This document shows, piece by piece, positions 7,893-16,140 of a DNA stretch of 64,000 bases; the first letter of the stretch is position 1; each line of letters begins with the position of its first letter. The stretch lies in the NCBI RefSeq assembly GCF_002900365.1, contig NZ_CP025979.1, positions 1,674,001-1,738,000 on the forward strand, given 5' to 3'. Made by a program: the position numbers and the translations under genes. This stretch comes from Escherichia marmotae. GTDB lineage: Bacteria; Pseudomonadota; Gammaproteobacteria; Enterobacterales; Enterobacteriaceae. The notes beneath the pieces are model-generated. The model was not told the origin of the DNA and made no database searches. It was given only the letters and a program-made list of their open reading frames with translations.

Positions 7893-9839
7893 ATGAAAGA
7901 ATGGTATACAGCAAAAGAGTTGCTCGGTTTGGCAGGTTTACCAAAGCAAGCCACTAACATTACACGTAAGGCACAAAGAGAAGGCTGGGAGTTTAGGCAG
8001 GTTGCAGGGACTAAAGGTGTATCATTTGAATTCAATATCAAATCATTCCCTGTCGCATTACGTGCTGAAATTCTGTTGCAACAAGGGAGAATTGAAACAA
8101 GTCAGGGGTATTTTGAAATCGCCCGCCCCACGCTGGAAGCCCATGATTATGATCGTGAGGCACTGTGGAGCAAATGGGATAACGCCAGCGATTCCCAGCG
8201 CAGACTTGCTGAAAAATGGTTGCCTGCGGTTCAGACTGCAGACGAAATGCTGAACTAGGGGATTTCAACAAAAACGGCTTTTGCGACCGTTGCAGGGCAT
8301 TACCAGGTCAGCGCATCCACTTTGCGGGACAAGTATTACCAGGTACAGAAGTTTGCGAAGCCTGACTGGGCGGCTGCGCTTGTTGATGGACGTGGTGCAT
8401 CCCGTCGCAACGTTCACAAAAGTGAATTTGACGAGGATGCCTGGCAGTTTCTGATTGCAGATTATCTGCGACCGGAAAAGCCCGCCTTCCGCAAATGTTA
8501 TGAGCGTCTGGAACTGGCAGCCCGCGAGCATGGCTGGAGTATTCCCTCCCGTGCCACGGCCTTTCGCCGGATTCAGCAACTGGACGAGGCAATGGTTGTT
8601 GCCTGTCGTGAAGGTGAACATGCACTGATGCATCTGATACCGGCACAGCAGCGAACTGTGGAACACCTGGACGCCATGCAGTGGATCAACGGCGACGGTT
8701 ATCTGCATAACGTCTTTGTACGCTGGTTTAACGGTGATGTGATCCGTCCGAAAACATGGTTCTGGCAGGATGTGAAAACCCGAAAAATTCTGGGCTGGCG
8801 CTGCGATGTGAGCGAGAACATTGATTCAATTCGCCTCTCGTTCATGGATGTTGTGACTCGCTACGGTATCCCGGAGGATTTTCACATCACCATTGATAAC
8901 ACCCGTGGTGCTGCGAATAAATGGCTGACGGGAGGCGCGCCCAATCGCTACCGCTTTAAGGTGAAAGAAGACGATCCAAAGGGGGTGTTTTTACTGATGG
9001 GTGCGAAAATGCACTGGACAAGCGTTGTTGCCGGTAAAGGCTGGGGCCAGGCAAAACCTGTTGAACGTGCTTTCGGTGTTGGTGGGCTTGAGGAATACGT
9101 TGATAAGCATCCGGCACTGGCTGGCGCATATACGGGGCCAAATCCGCAGGCAAAACCTGATAACTATGGCGACCGCGCTGTTGATGCAGAGCTGTTTCTG
9201 AAAACCCTTGCCGAAGGTGTGGCGATGTTCAATGCCAGAACAGGCCGTGAAACAGAAATGTGCGGGGGCAAACTCTCGTTTGATGATGTTTTCGAGCGTG
9301 AATACGCCAGAACGATTGTGCGTAAGCCAACCGAAGAACAAAAACGGATGCTGTTACTGCCTGCCGAGGCGGTGAACGTTTCACGCAAAGGCGAGTTTAC
9401 GCTTAAAGTTGGCGGCTCCCTTAAAGGCGTGAAAAAAGTTGTGGTCAGGTTTGATCCGCAGCAGCTACACAGCACGGTTTATTGTTACACCCTGGACGGT
9501 CGGTTTATCTGTGAAGCGGAATGTCTGGCACCTGTTGCATTTAATGATGCTGCGGCAGGCCGTGAATATCGCCGCCGCCAGAAACAACTGAAATCTGCAA
9601 CTAAAGCAGCCATTAAGGCGCAGAAACAAATGGACGCGCTGGAAGTTGCTGAACTGCTGCCGCAGATAGCCGAACCAGCAGCACCAGAATCACGAATTGT
9701 TGGTATTTTCCGGCCTTCCGGTAATACGGAACGGGTGAAGAATCAGGAGCGTGATGATGAATACGAAACTGAGCGTGATGAATATCTGAATTATTCGCTG
9801 GATATTCTGGAACAGAACAGACGTAAAAAAGCCATTTAA
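7893..9839 (+). pseudogene. A: Transposase A, broken by an in-frame amber codon at 8256-8258
   Basis: A protein catalyses phage integration and replicative transposition. The frame spans 648 codons but codon 122 is TAG; the context (N-stop-GISTKTAFATV) matches Mu A where this residue is Gln, so a single C-to-T change explains it. Upstream lies the D108-type end-binding domain. Downstream the catalytic core is intact, with the DDE residues in MQWINGDG, ITIDNTRG and PVERAFG, and a possible restart product begins near 8322. Around codon 485 the sequence runs GGSLKG-VKKVVVRFD, lacking about 14 residues that Mu A has there. Both lesions should abolish or strongly reduce function unless the host suppresses amber codons. 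Confidence 0.9.
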
Positions 9840-9877
9840 TTAACGTTTAAACAAAATTTAATTACGAGGTTATTCAG

Positions 9878-10816
9878 ATGAATATTTCCGATATTCGCGC
9901 AGGACTGCGCACGCTTGTAGAAAATGAAGAAACCACCTTTAAACAAATTGCTCTTGAGAGCGGACTTTCTACCGGAACTATCAGTAGTTTTATCAATGAT
10001 AAGTACAACGGGGATAACGAGCGTGTCTCACAAATGCTGCAACGCTGGCTGGAAAAATATCATGCAGTGGCAGAACTACCTGAACCGCCCCGCTTTGTGG
10101 AAACGCAGACGGTAAAACAAATCTGGACAAGTATGCGTTTTGCCAGCCTGACTGAAAGTATTGCTGTTGTATGTGGCAATCCTGGTGTGGGCAAAACCGA
10201 AGCGGCCCGTGAATATCGCCGCACCAATAACAATGTCTGGATGATCACCATTACGCCATCCTGTGCCAGCGTTCTGGAATGTCTTACTGAACTGGCGTTT
10301 GAGCTGGGAATGAATGACGCACCACGCCGTAAAGGGCCACTCTCCCGTGCCCTGCGACGTCGCCTTGAAGGTACACAGGGGCTGGTTATCATCGACGAAG
10401 CTGATCATCTTGGTGCCGAAGTTCTGGAAGAACTCCGCCTGTTACAGGAATCAACCCGCACTGGCCTTGTGCTGATGGGAAATCACCGGGTTTATTCAAA
10501 TATGACGGGGGGTAACAGAACGGTTGAATTTGCCCGTCTGTTTTCCCGTATTGCAAAGCGCACTGCAATTAATAAAACCAAAAAAGCCGATGTAAAAGCT
10601 ATTGCGGATGCCTGGCAGATTAACGGCGAAAATGAACTGGAGTTATTACAGCAGATTGCGCAGAAACCAGGTGCGCTTCGCATTCTGAATCATTCACTTC
10701 GCCTTGCCGCCATGACGGCTCACGGTAAAGGTGAGCGTGTTAACGAAGATTATCTGCGTCAGGCTTTCCGTGAATTAGACCTGGACGTTGATATTTCAAC
10801 GCTGCTGCGTAATTAA
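9878..10816 (+). CDS. B: Target-selection ATPase B
   Basis: A 312-residue AAA+ ATPase that binds DNA as filaments, picks targets, stimulates A protein and gives target immunity. An N-terminal helix-turn-helix (residues 20-45, ESGLSTGTISSFINDKYNG) is followed by Walker A GNPGVGKTEA at about 97 and Walker B LVIIDEADHLG at about 168, and a C-terminal helical domain that contacts A. Length equals Mu B and no defect is visible. It is 38 bp downstream of A and must be made from the same early transcript. Confidence 0.96.
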   Translation: MNISDIRAGLRTLVENEETTFKQIALESGLSTGTISSFINDKYNGDNERVSQMLQRWLEKYHAVAELPEPPRFVETQTVKQIWTSMRFASLTESIAVVCGNPGVGKTEAAREYRRTNNNVWMITITPSCASVLECLTELAFELGMNDAPRRKGPLSRALRRRLEGTQGLVIIDEADHLGAEVLEELRLLQESTRTGLVLMGNHRVYSNMTGGNRTVEFARLFSRIAKRTAINKTKKADVKAIADAWQINGENELELLQQIAQKPGALRILNHSLRLAAMTAHGKGERVNEDYLRQAFRELDLDVDISTLLRN

Positions 10817-10831
10817 GAAGGAGAAGAAATT

Positions 10832-11059
10832 ATGATGGCCCGAAATATAAAAATGGCAACGGATGCGCAGAACTGGTTACAGGCGCGCGGGAGTCATGTA
10901 AATGAATCATATCTCGGCGTGGCGCGTCCGATTCTTGAAATCACTTACCCACCGGTGGAACTGGTAAAAAGCGCGGTCAGAATTATGGAGCATAAGTCCG
11001 GGGTGGCCCGTTCTGTATGGACGGCCCGTCTTAATGGTTGCCAGATTATCTGGAGATAA
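10832..11059 (+). CDS. kil: Kil-like early protein (Mu gp5 position)
   Basis: A 75-residue protein right after B with a strong AAGGAG ribosome site. In Mu this position encodes the small host-killing protein Kil, which disturbs cell shape and division during lytic growth. The protein is basic, without membrane segments, and ends GCQIIWR. Assignment rests on position and remembered similarity; two adjacent ATG codons (10832, 10835) make the exact start uncertain by one residue. Confidence 0.65.
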   Translation: MMARNIKMATDAQNWLQARGSHVNESYLGVARPILEITYPPVELVKSAVRIMEHKSGVARSVWTARLNGCQIIWR

Positions 11060-11061
11060 CG

Positions 11062-11292
11062 ATGTGTATTAAAGCTGAAAAATATATTGAATGGGTTAAA
11101 CACTGTCAGTGCCACGGGGTGCCGCTGACGACATATAAATGCCCCGGATGTGGTGAACAGATTATGACGCAATGCTCACCCGAAAAGGAAATTCGGGATT
11201 CCCTGACATGTTGTCCGTGGTGCAGCGCGGTTTTCTTTAAGCAGGTAAAAGGCGCGAAGGTAAAAGCCAGCGCAGTTATTCAGAATCAATAA
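11062..11292 (+). CDS. Early zinc-ribbon-like protein (Mu gp6 position)
   Basis: A 76-residue protein starting MCIKAEKYIEW, 2 bp after the preceding stop. Cysteine pairs (CQCHG, CPGCGEQI, CCPWC) are spaced like a zinc ribbon. It lies in the semi-essential early region, whose products are not needed for lysogeny. A longer reading frame exists upstream from 11038, but that would overlap kil without a ribosome site. Function unknown. Confidence 0.75.
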   Translation: MCIKAEKYIEWVKHCQCHGVPLTTYKCPGCGEQIMTQCSPEKEIRDSLTCCPWCSAVFFKQVKGAKVKASAVIQNQ

Positions 11293-11303
11293 GGAGAAAC
11301 AAA

Positions 11304-11573
11304 ATGGCAAAGGTTATCTTTGAGTTTACATGGCTGGAAAGTAGTGACGGTTGCAATGGGCGCAGAGAAGTTCTGGATGCAAAAGCATGTCTTGCAGATA
11401 TCTCGCCAACGGAAAATACCGGGCCTCATGATTTACTGGCAAATATCGTCCTGACTATGGCTCCTGAAATTATTAAAAAGGCCAAAGATGAGATGCTGAC
11501 CACTATGAAGAAAGTGGGTATGGAAGCTGAATGTGATTTAGTACCACATCCGGTGAATGCGGTTAAACATTAA
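11304..11573 (+). CDS. Early hypothetical protein (Mu gp7 position)
   Basis: An 89-residue acidic cytoplasmic protein with an AAGGAG ribosome site 6 bp before the ATG. No known domain or membrane segment is seen; the second half is helical (PEIIKKAKDEMLTTMKKV). It is one of the short, tandem early Mu genes between kil and gam, many dispensable for plaque formation. Confidence 0.75.
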   Translation: MAKVIFEFTWLESSDGCNGRREVLDAKACLADISPTENTGPHDLLANIVLTMAPEIIKKAKDEMLTTMKKVGMEAECDLVPHPVNAVKH

Positions 11574-11593
11574 TTCGCAAAGGAACGCTGACA

Positions 11594-12013
11594 ATGAACG
11601 TCAAAATCCGAAATGAAATTCAGGCATTAATCCGAATTCAGGAACGCAATAACAACGGTGGTGAATTACGCGAGTTTATTTGCGCCAGGAAAGTTGATGA
11701 TTGTGGTGAAAAGACGTACCTGATCGCTTTCGACCATTACAGCATCTGTGCGCGTTATTGCGGCGAAAGCATATCCCGCGCCATTGCATTTGGTGGTGCG
11801 TTCAACGTGGATTTATGGGAGTACGTCATGGACCGGGAATACATCTGCGCATCAGACCCTGAAGCCCGTGAAATGTGGCAGCGTATCTGGCGCGATTACC
11901 GGTTAATGGCAAAAGGCTGGGCGCGCTGCTGTTATTCCTCGCTTGCCCTGAAAGCGGTTCAGTTATCGCTGCGGCATATTCCGGCATCACTGCGCGAGCC
12001 TCTGCTGTACTGA
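11594..12013 (+). CDS. Early hypothetical protein (Mu gp8 position)
   Basis: A 139-residue protein with several cysteines and aromatic residues (YICASDPEAREMWQRIWRDY) and no recognisable catalytic motif. It starts 20 bp after the gp7-position stop behind AAAGGAACG. The next gene starts within 13 bp of its stop, so the cluster is translated as a unit. Function unknown. Confidence 0.72.
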   Translation: MNVKIRNEIQALIRIQERNNNGGELREFICARKVDDCGEKTYLIAFDHYSICARYCGESISRAIAFGGAFNVDLWEYVMDREYICASDPEAREMWQRIWRDYRLMAKGWARCCYSSLALKAVQLSLRHIPASLREPLLY

Positions 12014-12025
12014 ATGGTGACTGAC

Positions 12026-12313
12026 ATGAAGTGTAATCGTAAGCGCTGGTCACGCGAAGACCGGGAATTTATCGAAGCCAACGTCGGGAAAATGACCATT
12101 GAAGAAATGGCGGAAAAACTGAAAGTCGCCACAACCGCCCTCCGGGCACATGCCAGAAGGCACGGAATATCATTGTGTGTATACCGAATCAGTGAACACG
12201 ACAAATATTTATGTCGTGAACTTTATAAAGAAGGACTGGATATTCATGTCATTGCCCGAAAGATGGAATTAAGCAATCGAGCTGTATCCAGCATTGTATA
12301 CAGCGGATATTAA
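12026..12313 (+). CDS. Early protein with homeodomain-like helix-turn-helix (Mu gp9 position)
   Basis: A 95-residue basic protein. RWSREDREFIEANVGKMTIEEMAEKL resembles the Myb/SANT-like fold used in phage DNA-binding proteins (shown here as its core EDREFIEANVGKMTIEEMA), and the C-terminal part KEGLDIHVIARKMELSNRAV looks like a second helix-turn-helix. I chose 12026 because GGTGA lies 6 bp upstream; an in-frame ATG at 12014, right after the previous stop, is possible. A DNA-binding role is inferred. Confidence 0.68.
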   Translation: MKCNRKRWSREDREFIEANVGKMTIEEMAEKLKVATTALRAHARRHGISLCVYRISEHDKYLCRELYKEGLDIHVIARKMELSNRAVSSIVYSGY

Positions 12314-12332
12314 TTAACAGGAGCTTTAATTT

Positions 12333-12857
12333 ATGGCTAAACCAGCAAAACGTATCAAAAGTGCCGCAGCGGCTTATGTGCCACAAAACCGCGATGCGGT
12401 GATTACCGATATTAAACGCATCGGGGATTTACAGCGCGAAGCATCACGTCTGGAAACGGAAATGAATGATGCCATCGCGGAAATTACGGAGAAATTTGCA
12501 GCCCGGATTGCACCGATTAAAACCGATATTGAAACCCTTTCAAAAGGCGTTCAGGGATGGTGTGAAGCGAACCGCGACGAACTGACGAACGGCGGCAAAG
12601 TGAAGACGGCGAATCTTGTCACCGGTGATGTATCGTGGCGGGTCCGTCCGCCATCAGTAAGTATTCGTGGTATGGATGCAGTGATGGAAACGCTGGAGCG
12701 TCTTGGCCTGCAACGCTTTATTCGCACGAAGCAGGAAATCAACAAGGAAGCGATTTTACTGGAACCGAAAGCGGTCGCAGGCGTTGCCGGAATTACAGTT
12801 AAATCAGGCATTGAGGATTTTTCTATTATTCCATTTGAACAGGAAGCCGGTATTTAA
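12333..12857 (+). CDS. gam: Gam, DNA-end-binding nuclease inhibitor
   Basis: A 174-residue protein, the same length as Mu Gam, which binds linear double-stranded DNA ends and shields them from RecBCD and other exonucleases. It is related to eukaryotic Ku. Residues 20-75 form a long amphipathic helix pair (REASRLETEMNDAIAEITEK), followed by the mixed fold with VSWRVRPPSVSIRG. It is transcribed early, after a GGAG ribosome site, and looks intact. Confidence 0.94.
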   Translation: MAKPAKRIKSAAAAYVPQNRDAVITDIKRIGDLQREASRLETEMNDAIAEITEKFAARIAPIKTDIETLSKGVQGWCEANRDELTNGGKVKTANLVTGDVSWRVRPPSVSIRGMDAVMETLERLGLQRFIRTKQEINKEAILLEPKAVAGVAGITVKSGIEDFSIIPFEQEAGI

Positions 12858-12955
12858 TACCACCATTAATATTTAATTAATTCACATTCTTTTAATTATG
12901 GCGCGATACGTCAGGGGATTGCTCGCACCTGAAACAGATTACTGAGGAATAAAAC

Positions 12956-13486
12956 ATGGTTGATGCAAAAATTCTGAATGGTGTCAGCACATTATTACGG
13001 GCTTACGGACGCCTGACCTGCGGAGTTCTGGCTGAAAAAATGAATATGCTGCCCTCGTCAATGGTGTATTTCCTGCGTGATGCGGTTGATGCCGGAGTGC
13101 TCACCGAATGCAACGGATTTTATGACGTTCCGCGCCCGCGTCCGACGTCGCCTGTAAGACGAAACGCAACTGAGCAGCCTGCTGTTGATGATGCGGTGTG
13201 GTGCAACTGGCGTCGCTCATTACCCTGGGTGGAAGGTAATACCATCCCCGCGCTGGCAAAAGAGTTTGCGACGGGCGTGCTGACCTGTGAGTCAGTCCAC
13301 ATTGTTGCTGAGGTGGATAACAGAATGTGCGAACAGGGAATGCCCCGTTTTGTGATGGCTTATATCGATATCCGGCTGGGGCGTTTTATTTGCAGTTCAA
13401 GCGCCTGGAATATCACCGACCATGTACTGCGTTATCTCATTCTTGATTGTTCTCCGGCTCCCGCAGCGGTGCAGGAGGTGGCGTGA
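12956..13486 (+). CDS. Early hypothetical protein with N-terminal winged helix (Mu gp11 position)
   Basis: A 176-residue protein. The N-terminal 50 residues (RLTCGVLAEKMNMLPSSMVY) look like a winged helix, the middle holds a proline-rich linker (DVPRPRPTSPVRR), and the rest has no clear homologue. Its TGA overlaps the next ATG as TGATG, implying coupled translation. A regulatory DNA-binding role is possible but unproven. Confidence 0.7.
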   Translation: MVDAKILNGVSTLLRAYGRLTCGVLAEKMNMLPSSMVYFLRDAVDAGVLTECNGFYDVPRPRPTSPVRRNATEQPAVDDAVWCNWRRSLPWVEGNTIPALAKEFATGVLTCESVHIVAEVDNRMCEQGMPRFVMAYIDIRLGRFICSSSAWNITDHVLRYLILDCSPAPAAVQEVA

Positions 13487-14016
13487 TGTTTTTTAAAACG
13501 TCAAATCCCGCAGCACTGCTGGCATGGGACCAGTTTATGGCGGACTGCCTGAAACTACGCGAAGAAGCCCGCCATCTTGATAAGGTTCTGGGTTGTGGTT
13601 GCCGGTCAGTATTCAGCACAGGTATTGGTGGGCGTCATTTTCATGGCGTGAATTTTCCGGGGAATGAGCGACCTTTCTCGCCGGAGTTGTGGACTGTACA
13701 ACGCTCCGCATCAGGTAACAGTTGCAGGCCAAGAACATCGCGCATTCCTGCACATCTGCGGGAGCAGTCAAAAGAGCTGGCGAAAATATGGCAGGAGAAT
13801 ATTCCGGTCACTTATGCCCGTACTGACGCTCTCTTACCCGCACTGGGACTGGATTTCAGCGCAACAATATTCGGCCCGCTCCGGTGGTTCCGTGTTGGTG
13901 ATGTGATTTACGTCATGACAGGGATGACTCCCGCACAGGGCCGCATGACTGAAATCCTTTCTGACGAATTTATCCGGGCGCAAAAACAGGCGGAGGTAAA
14001 CAATGGAAAACAATGA
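13486..14016 (+). CDS. Early hypothetical protein (Mu gp12 position)
   Basis: A 176-residue protein starting MFFKTSNPAALLAW, chosen because AGGAGG lies just upstream and the ATG overlaps the previous stop. A longer frame from 13447 has no ribosome site. The C-terminal half contains WFRVGDVIYVMTGMTPAQGR, a beta-rich patch without known function. It overlaps the next gene by 14 bp. Confidence 0.7.
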   Translation: MFFKTSNPAALLAWDQFMADCLKLREEARHLDKVLGCGCRSVFSTGIGGRHFHGVNFPGNERPFSPELWTVQRSASGNSCRPRTSRIPAHLREQSKELAKIWQENIPVTYARTDALLPALGLDFSATIFGPLRWFRVGDVIYVMTGMTPAQGRMTEILSDEFIRAQKQAEVNNGKQ

Positions 14017-14185
14017 AACATCGTATTCGTGGCTGGGGAAATTTACCACGGTGAAACAGGAATGCCCGACCTGCGGTAATGAATCCCCTGAATATCTGAA
14101 AGAGTGCCCTCATTGTGGCGGGCAGAAATGCAACCACTGCGATATGGGCGATGACACGGCGTGCATGAATTGTGAAGGTGAGTGA
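14003..14185 (+). CDS. Small double zinc-ribbon protein (Mu gp13 position)
   Basis: A 60-residue protein with four CxxC knuckles (CPTCG, CPHCGG, CNHCD, CMNCEGE), enough for two zinc sites. Such small phage ribbons often bind nucleic acid or act as adaptors. It overlaps its upstream neighbour by 14 bp and the next gene starts right after its stop. Confidence 0.7.
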   Translation: MENNETSYSWLGKFTTVKQECPTCGNESPEYLKECPHCGGQKCNHCDMGDDTACMNCEGE

Positions 14186-14186
14186 C

Positions 14187-14498
14187 ATGAATAATGGTGT
14201 ATTTTCAAAATCAGAAGAGCTTGCCGCCCTGCTGATTGCCGGTGGTTTGCCGAAAAAAGAAGTGCATGACTTTGTGAATTTTGTATATGAGCCGTCTCAT
14301 GAAAAAGCTATTGATGAAGTCATGGCGTACCGGTTTGGCATTATTGCTGAGTCACTGAGTCCTCACTGGATTATTGAAAATCTCCGCACTATTGCTGATG
14401 GTAACGATAAAGTGGCGGCTGTCGCCGCCCTTGATGTGCTGCAACGTATGAACCGGGAACTATTCAATCCCGAGTTTCTTTTTAAGAAACGAGGTTAA
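14187..14498 (+). CDS. Early hypothetical protein (Mu gp14 position)
   Basis: A 103-residue, mostly helical acidic protein starting MNNGVFSKSEEL behind GAAGGTGAG. It has no membrane segment or catalytic motif. Its last 13 codons overlap, tail to tail, the 3' end of a reverse-strand gene, an arrangement unlike the rest of the early operon. Function unknown. Confidence 0.7.
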   Translation: MNNGVFSKSEELAALLIAGGLPKKEVHDFVNFVYEPSHEKAIDEVMAYRFGIIAESLSPHWIIENLRTIADGNDKVAAVAALDVLQRMNRELFNPEFLFKKRG

Positions 14499-14876
14499 CC
14501 ACTGTTTGCCGACGTCTGTTACGAGCGTCATCGGGGCGTCGGCAAGGTCCTGTTTTATGCGCTCAAGAATGGGTTTTTGATGTAGTGCTTTCGCAAAATC
14601 ATGACCATCTTGTGTAAGTCTGACACTGGTGCCTGAATATGAATATCCGAGGCTTGTTGGGGTGAGACCAATGCTTTTTGCGGTGCCTGTTTCCAGATAT
14701 CTGTTGCTGATAAAACCATTTTCAACCAGCAACAGAATATGGAAAACCAGCTTCTGATGGCTGTCGCTGTGCCGCTGAGAACGATCCCAGCCGACATCTT
14801 CCAGTCGAATGAATGCGGTGTCGGCCTCCAGAAAAACATCAAATATTCTGGCTATCTCGTCATAATCAATTTTCAT
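14460..14876 (-). CDS. Reverse-strand DUF2513-like accessory gene inserted in the early operon
   Basis: A 138-residue protein opposing all neighbouring phage genes. The pattern HILLLVENGFI, then a strand ending SVRLTQDGHDFAKAL and a C-terminal helix, resembles the DUF2513 family of small winged-helix-like proteins found scattered in phages and defence regions. AAGGAATGAG precedes the ATG. It sits exactly between gp14 and gemA, where Mu has no reverse-strand gene that I recall. Its mRNA would be antisense to the early transcript, so expression from the quiet prophage is likely, as for a lysogenic-conversion gene. Function is not known. Confidence 0.7.
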   Translation of the reverse strand: MKIDYDEIARIFDVFLEADTAFIRLEDVGWDRSQRHSDSHQKLVFHILLLVENGFISNRYLETGTAKSIGLTPTSLGYSYSGTSVRLTQDGHDFAKALHQKPILERIKQDLADAPMTLVTDVGKQWLTSFLKKKLGIE

Positions 14877-14906
14877 ATCTCATTCCTTAATATGAGAGGT
14901 GAGCAA

Positions 14907-15458
14907 ATGAATCGCACATCGCTTATTAAATTAATCCATGTCGCCCGTCGGGAGCTACAACTCGACGATGACACTTACCGCGCCTTTCTGATGCAGAAAA
15001 CGGGCAAAACCAGTTGCCGCGAGCTGACGGTTACGCAACTGGAACAGACGCTCGATGCAATGAAAGAACGCGGCTTTAAGAAGCTGAATAAACATCCACG
15101 TCGCCGCTTTAAGGAACATGTCACGCCCCGCGAGAAGGTGTACAAAGTCTGGCAGCAGATGGCAGAAGACGGTTTTATTACCGATGGCGGTGATGTGGCG
15201 CTGGATAAATATGTTCAGCGCCTGACCGCGAAACGCAACGGCGGACAGGGCGTTTCCACACTGGCGTGGTGTCATGGCGACACGCTGCTGACAGTCCTCG
15301 AAACACTCAAGCAGTGGCACATCCGCTGTATTCGTGAAGCCTTTTCCCGTCACGGGCTTCCATTGCCGGTCAGTCCGTCCGGTCGTGAACTGCGCGGCTA
15401 TGATGCCATGACGGCGGCTTATGCCCATGCCAGAAAGACGCGGAGGATGGCACAATGA
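14907..15458 (+). CDS. gemA: GemA (RegA-like early regulator)
   Basis: A 183-residue DUF1018-family protein. In Mu, GemA alters expression of host genes and DNA supercoiling. I placed the start at MNRTSLIKLIHVARRE, behind GAGAGGTGAG; a much longer frame upstream is antisense to the inserted reverse-strand gene. Its stop overlaps mor as ATGA. The conserved stretch KVYKVWQQMAEDGFI and the C-terminal helices are complete. Confidence 0.88.
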   Translation: MNRTSLIKLIHVARRELQLDDDTYRAFLMQKTGKTSCRELTVTQLEQTLDAMKERGFKKLNKHPRRRFKEHVTPREKVYKVWQQMAEDGFITDGGDVALDKYVQRLTAKRNGGQGVSTLAWCHGDTLLTVLETLKQWHIRCIREAFSRHGLPLPVSPSGRELRGYDAMTAAYAHARKTRRMAQ

Positions 15459-15844
15459 CGGAAGATTTATTTGGTGATTTGCAGGATGACACCATCCTGG
15501 CACATCTTGACAATCCTGCAGAGGATACGTCACGCTTTCCGGCACTGCTGGCGGAGCTGAACGATTTACTACGCGGGGAATTGTCCCGGCTGGGTGTTGA
15601 TCCTGCCCATTCACTGGAGATTGTTGTGGCTATCTGTAAGCATCTGGGCGGCGGTCAGGTCTACATTCCACGCGGTCAGGTTCTGGACTCGCTGATTCGG
15701 GATTTGCGTATCTGGAATGATTTTAACGGTCGCAACGTCAGCGAACTGACCACCCGTTATGGTGTCACTTTCAATACGGTTTACAAGGCCATTCGCCGGA
15801 TGCGACGGCTGAAATACCGCCAGTACCAGCCCTCACTTCTGTAA
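15455..15844 (+). CDS. mor: Mor, middle operon activator
   Basis: A 129-residue activator, the same length as Mu Mor, that turns on the middle promoter Pm and hence C. Residues 45-85 form the dimer core (EIVVAICKHLGGGQVYIPRG) and residues 90-125 the helix-turn-helix (RNVSELTTRYGVTFNTVYKAI). It is paralogous to C further downstream. A rho-independent terminator follows at once, closing the early transcript. Confidence 0.96.
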   Translation: MTEDLFGDLQDDTILAHLDNPAEDTSRFPALLAELNDLLRGELSRLGVDPAHSLEIVVAICKHLGGGQVYIPRGQVLDSLIRDLRIWNDFNGRNVSELTTRYGVTFNTVYKAIRRMRRLKYRQYQPSLL

Positions 15845-15849
15845 ACAGT

Positions 15850-15874
15850 AAAGCCGGTTAATCCGGCTTTTTTT
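15850..15874 (+). terminator. Terminator of the early operon
   Basis: AAAGCCGG at 15850-15857 and CCGGCTTT at 15863-15870 form an 8-bp stem with a 5-nt loop followed by a T run. It lies 6 bp after mor. Confidence 0.9.
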
Positions 15875-15921
15875 ACGTCCTCAATATCCTGTGATGAATA
15901 ACCGTACCGGGGGAAATCATC
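15875..15921 (+). promoter_or_regulatory. Probable middle promoter Pm region
   Basis: In Mu, the Mor-dependent promoter Pm lies between the early terminator and the genes leading to C. This short gap is the only space for it here. Mor-activated promoters lack a good -35 element and I could not identify the Mor dyad with confidence. Confidence 0.4.
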
Positions 15922-16140
15922 ATGGGTAAAGGCTGGAATGCATCCTTTCATCTTGGCAGACGTGAGCGGCTGCGTCAGGAGGTTTTGCACCGTGTCGCCG
16001 GTGGGCCACGGCCTGCGCCCCGCGACTATACCGGTCATGATGGCACCCACGGCAGTTATTACATGAAAGGCTGGCAGTCAGTTGATATGCCGGAAATTCT
16101 TCATCATTGCCTGCTTTACAGGGAGAAACATTATGTCTGA
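15922..16140 (+). CDS. Middle-operon small protein (Mu gp18 position)
   Basis: A 72-residue basic protein with a GGGGGAAA ribosome site. It has an Arg/His-rich N-terminus (RRERLRQEVLHRVAGGPRP) and no recognised domain. It overlaps the next gene by 8 bp and is part of the transcript that carries C. Confidence 0.68.
   Translation: MGKGWNASFHLGRRERLRQEVLHRVAGGPRPAPRDYTGHDGTHGSYYMKGWQSVDMPEILHHCLLYREKHYV

Noticed and set aside
8322..9839. Independent 505-codon gene downstream of a short 121-codon gene
   Set aside because: Both frames are parts of transposase A separated by one amber codon; codons across the gap match Mu A.
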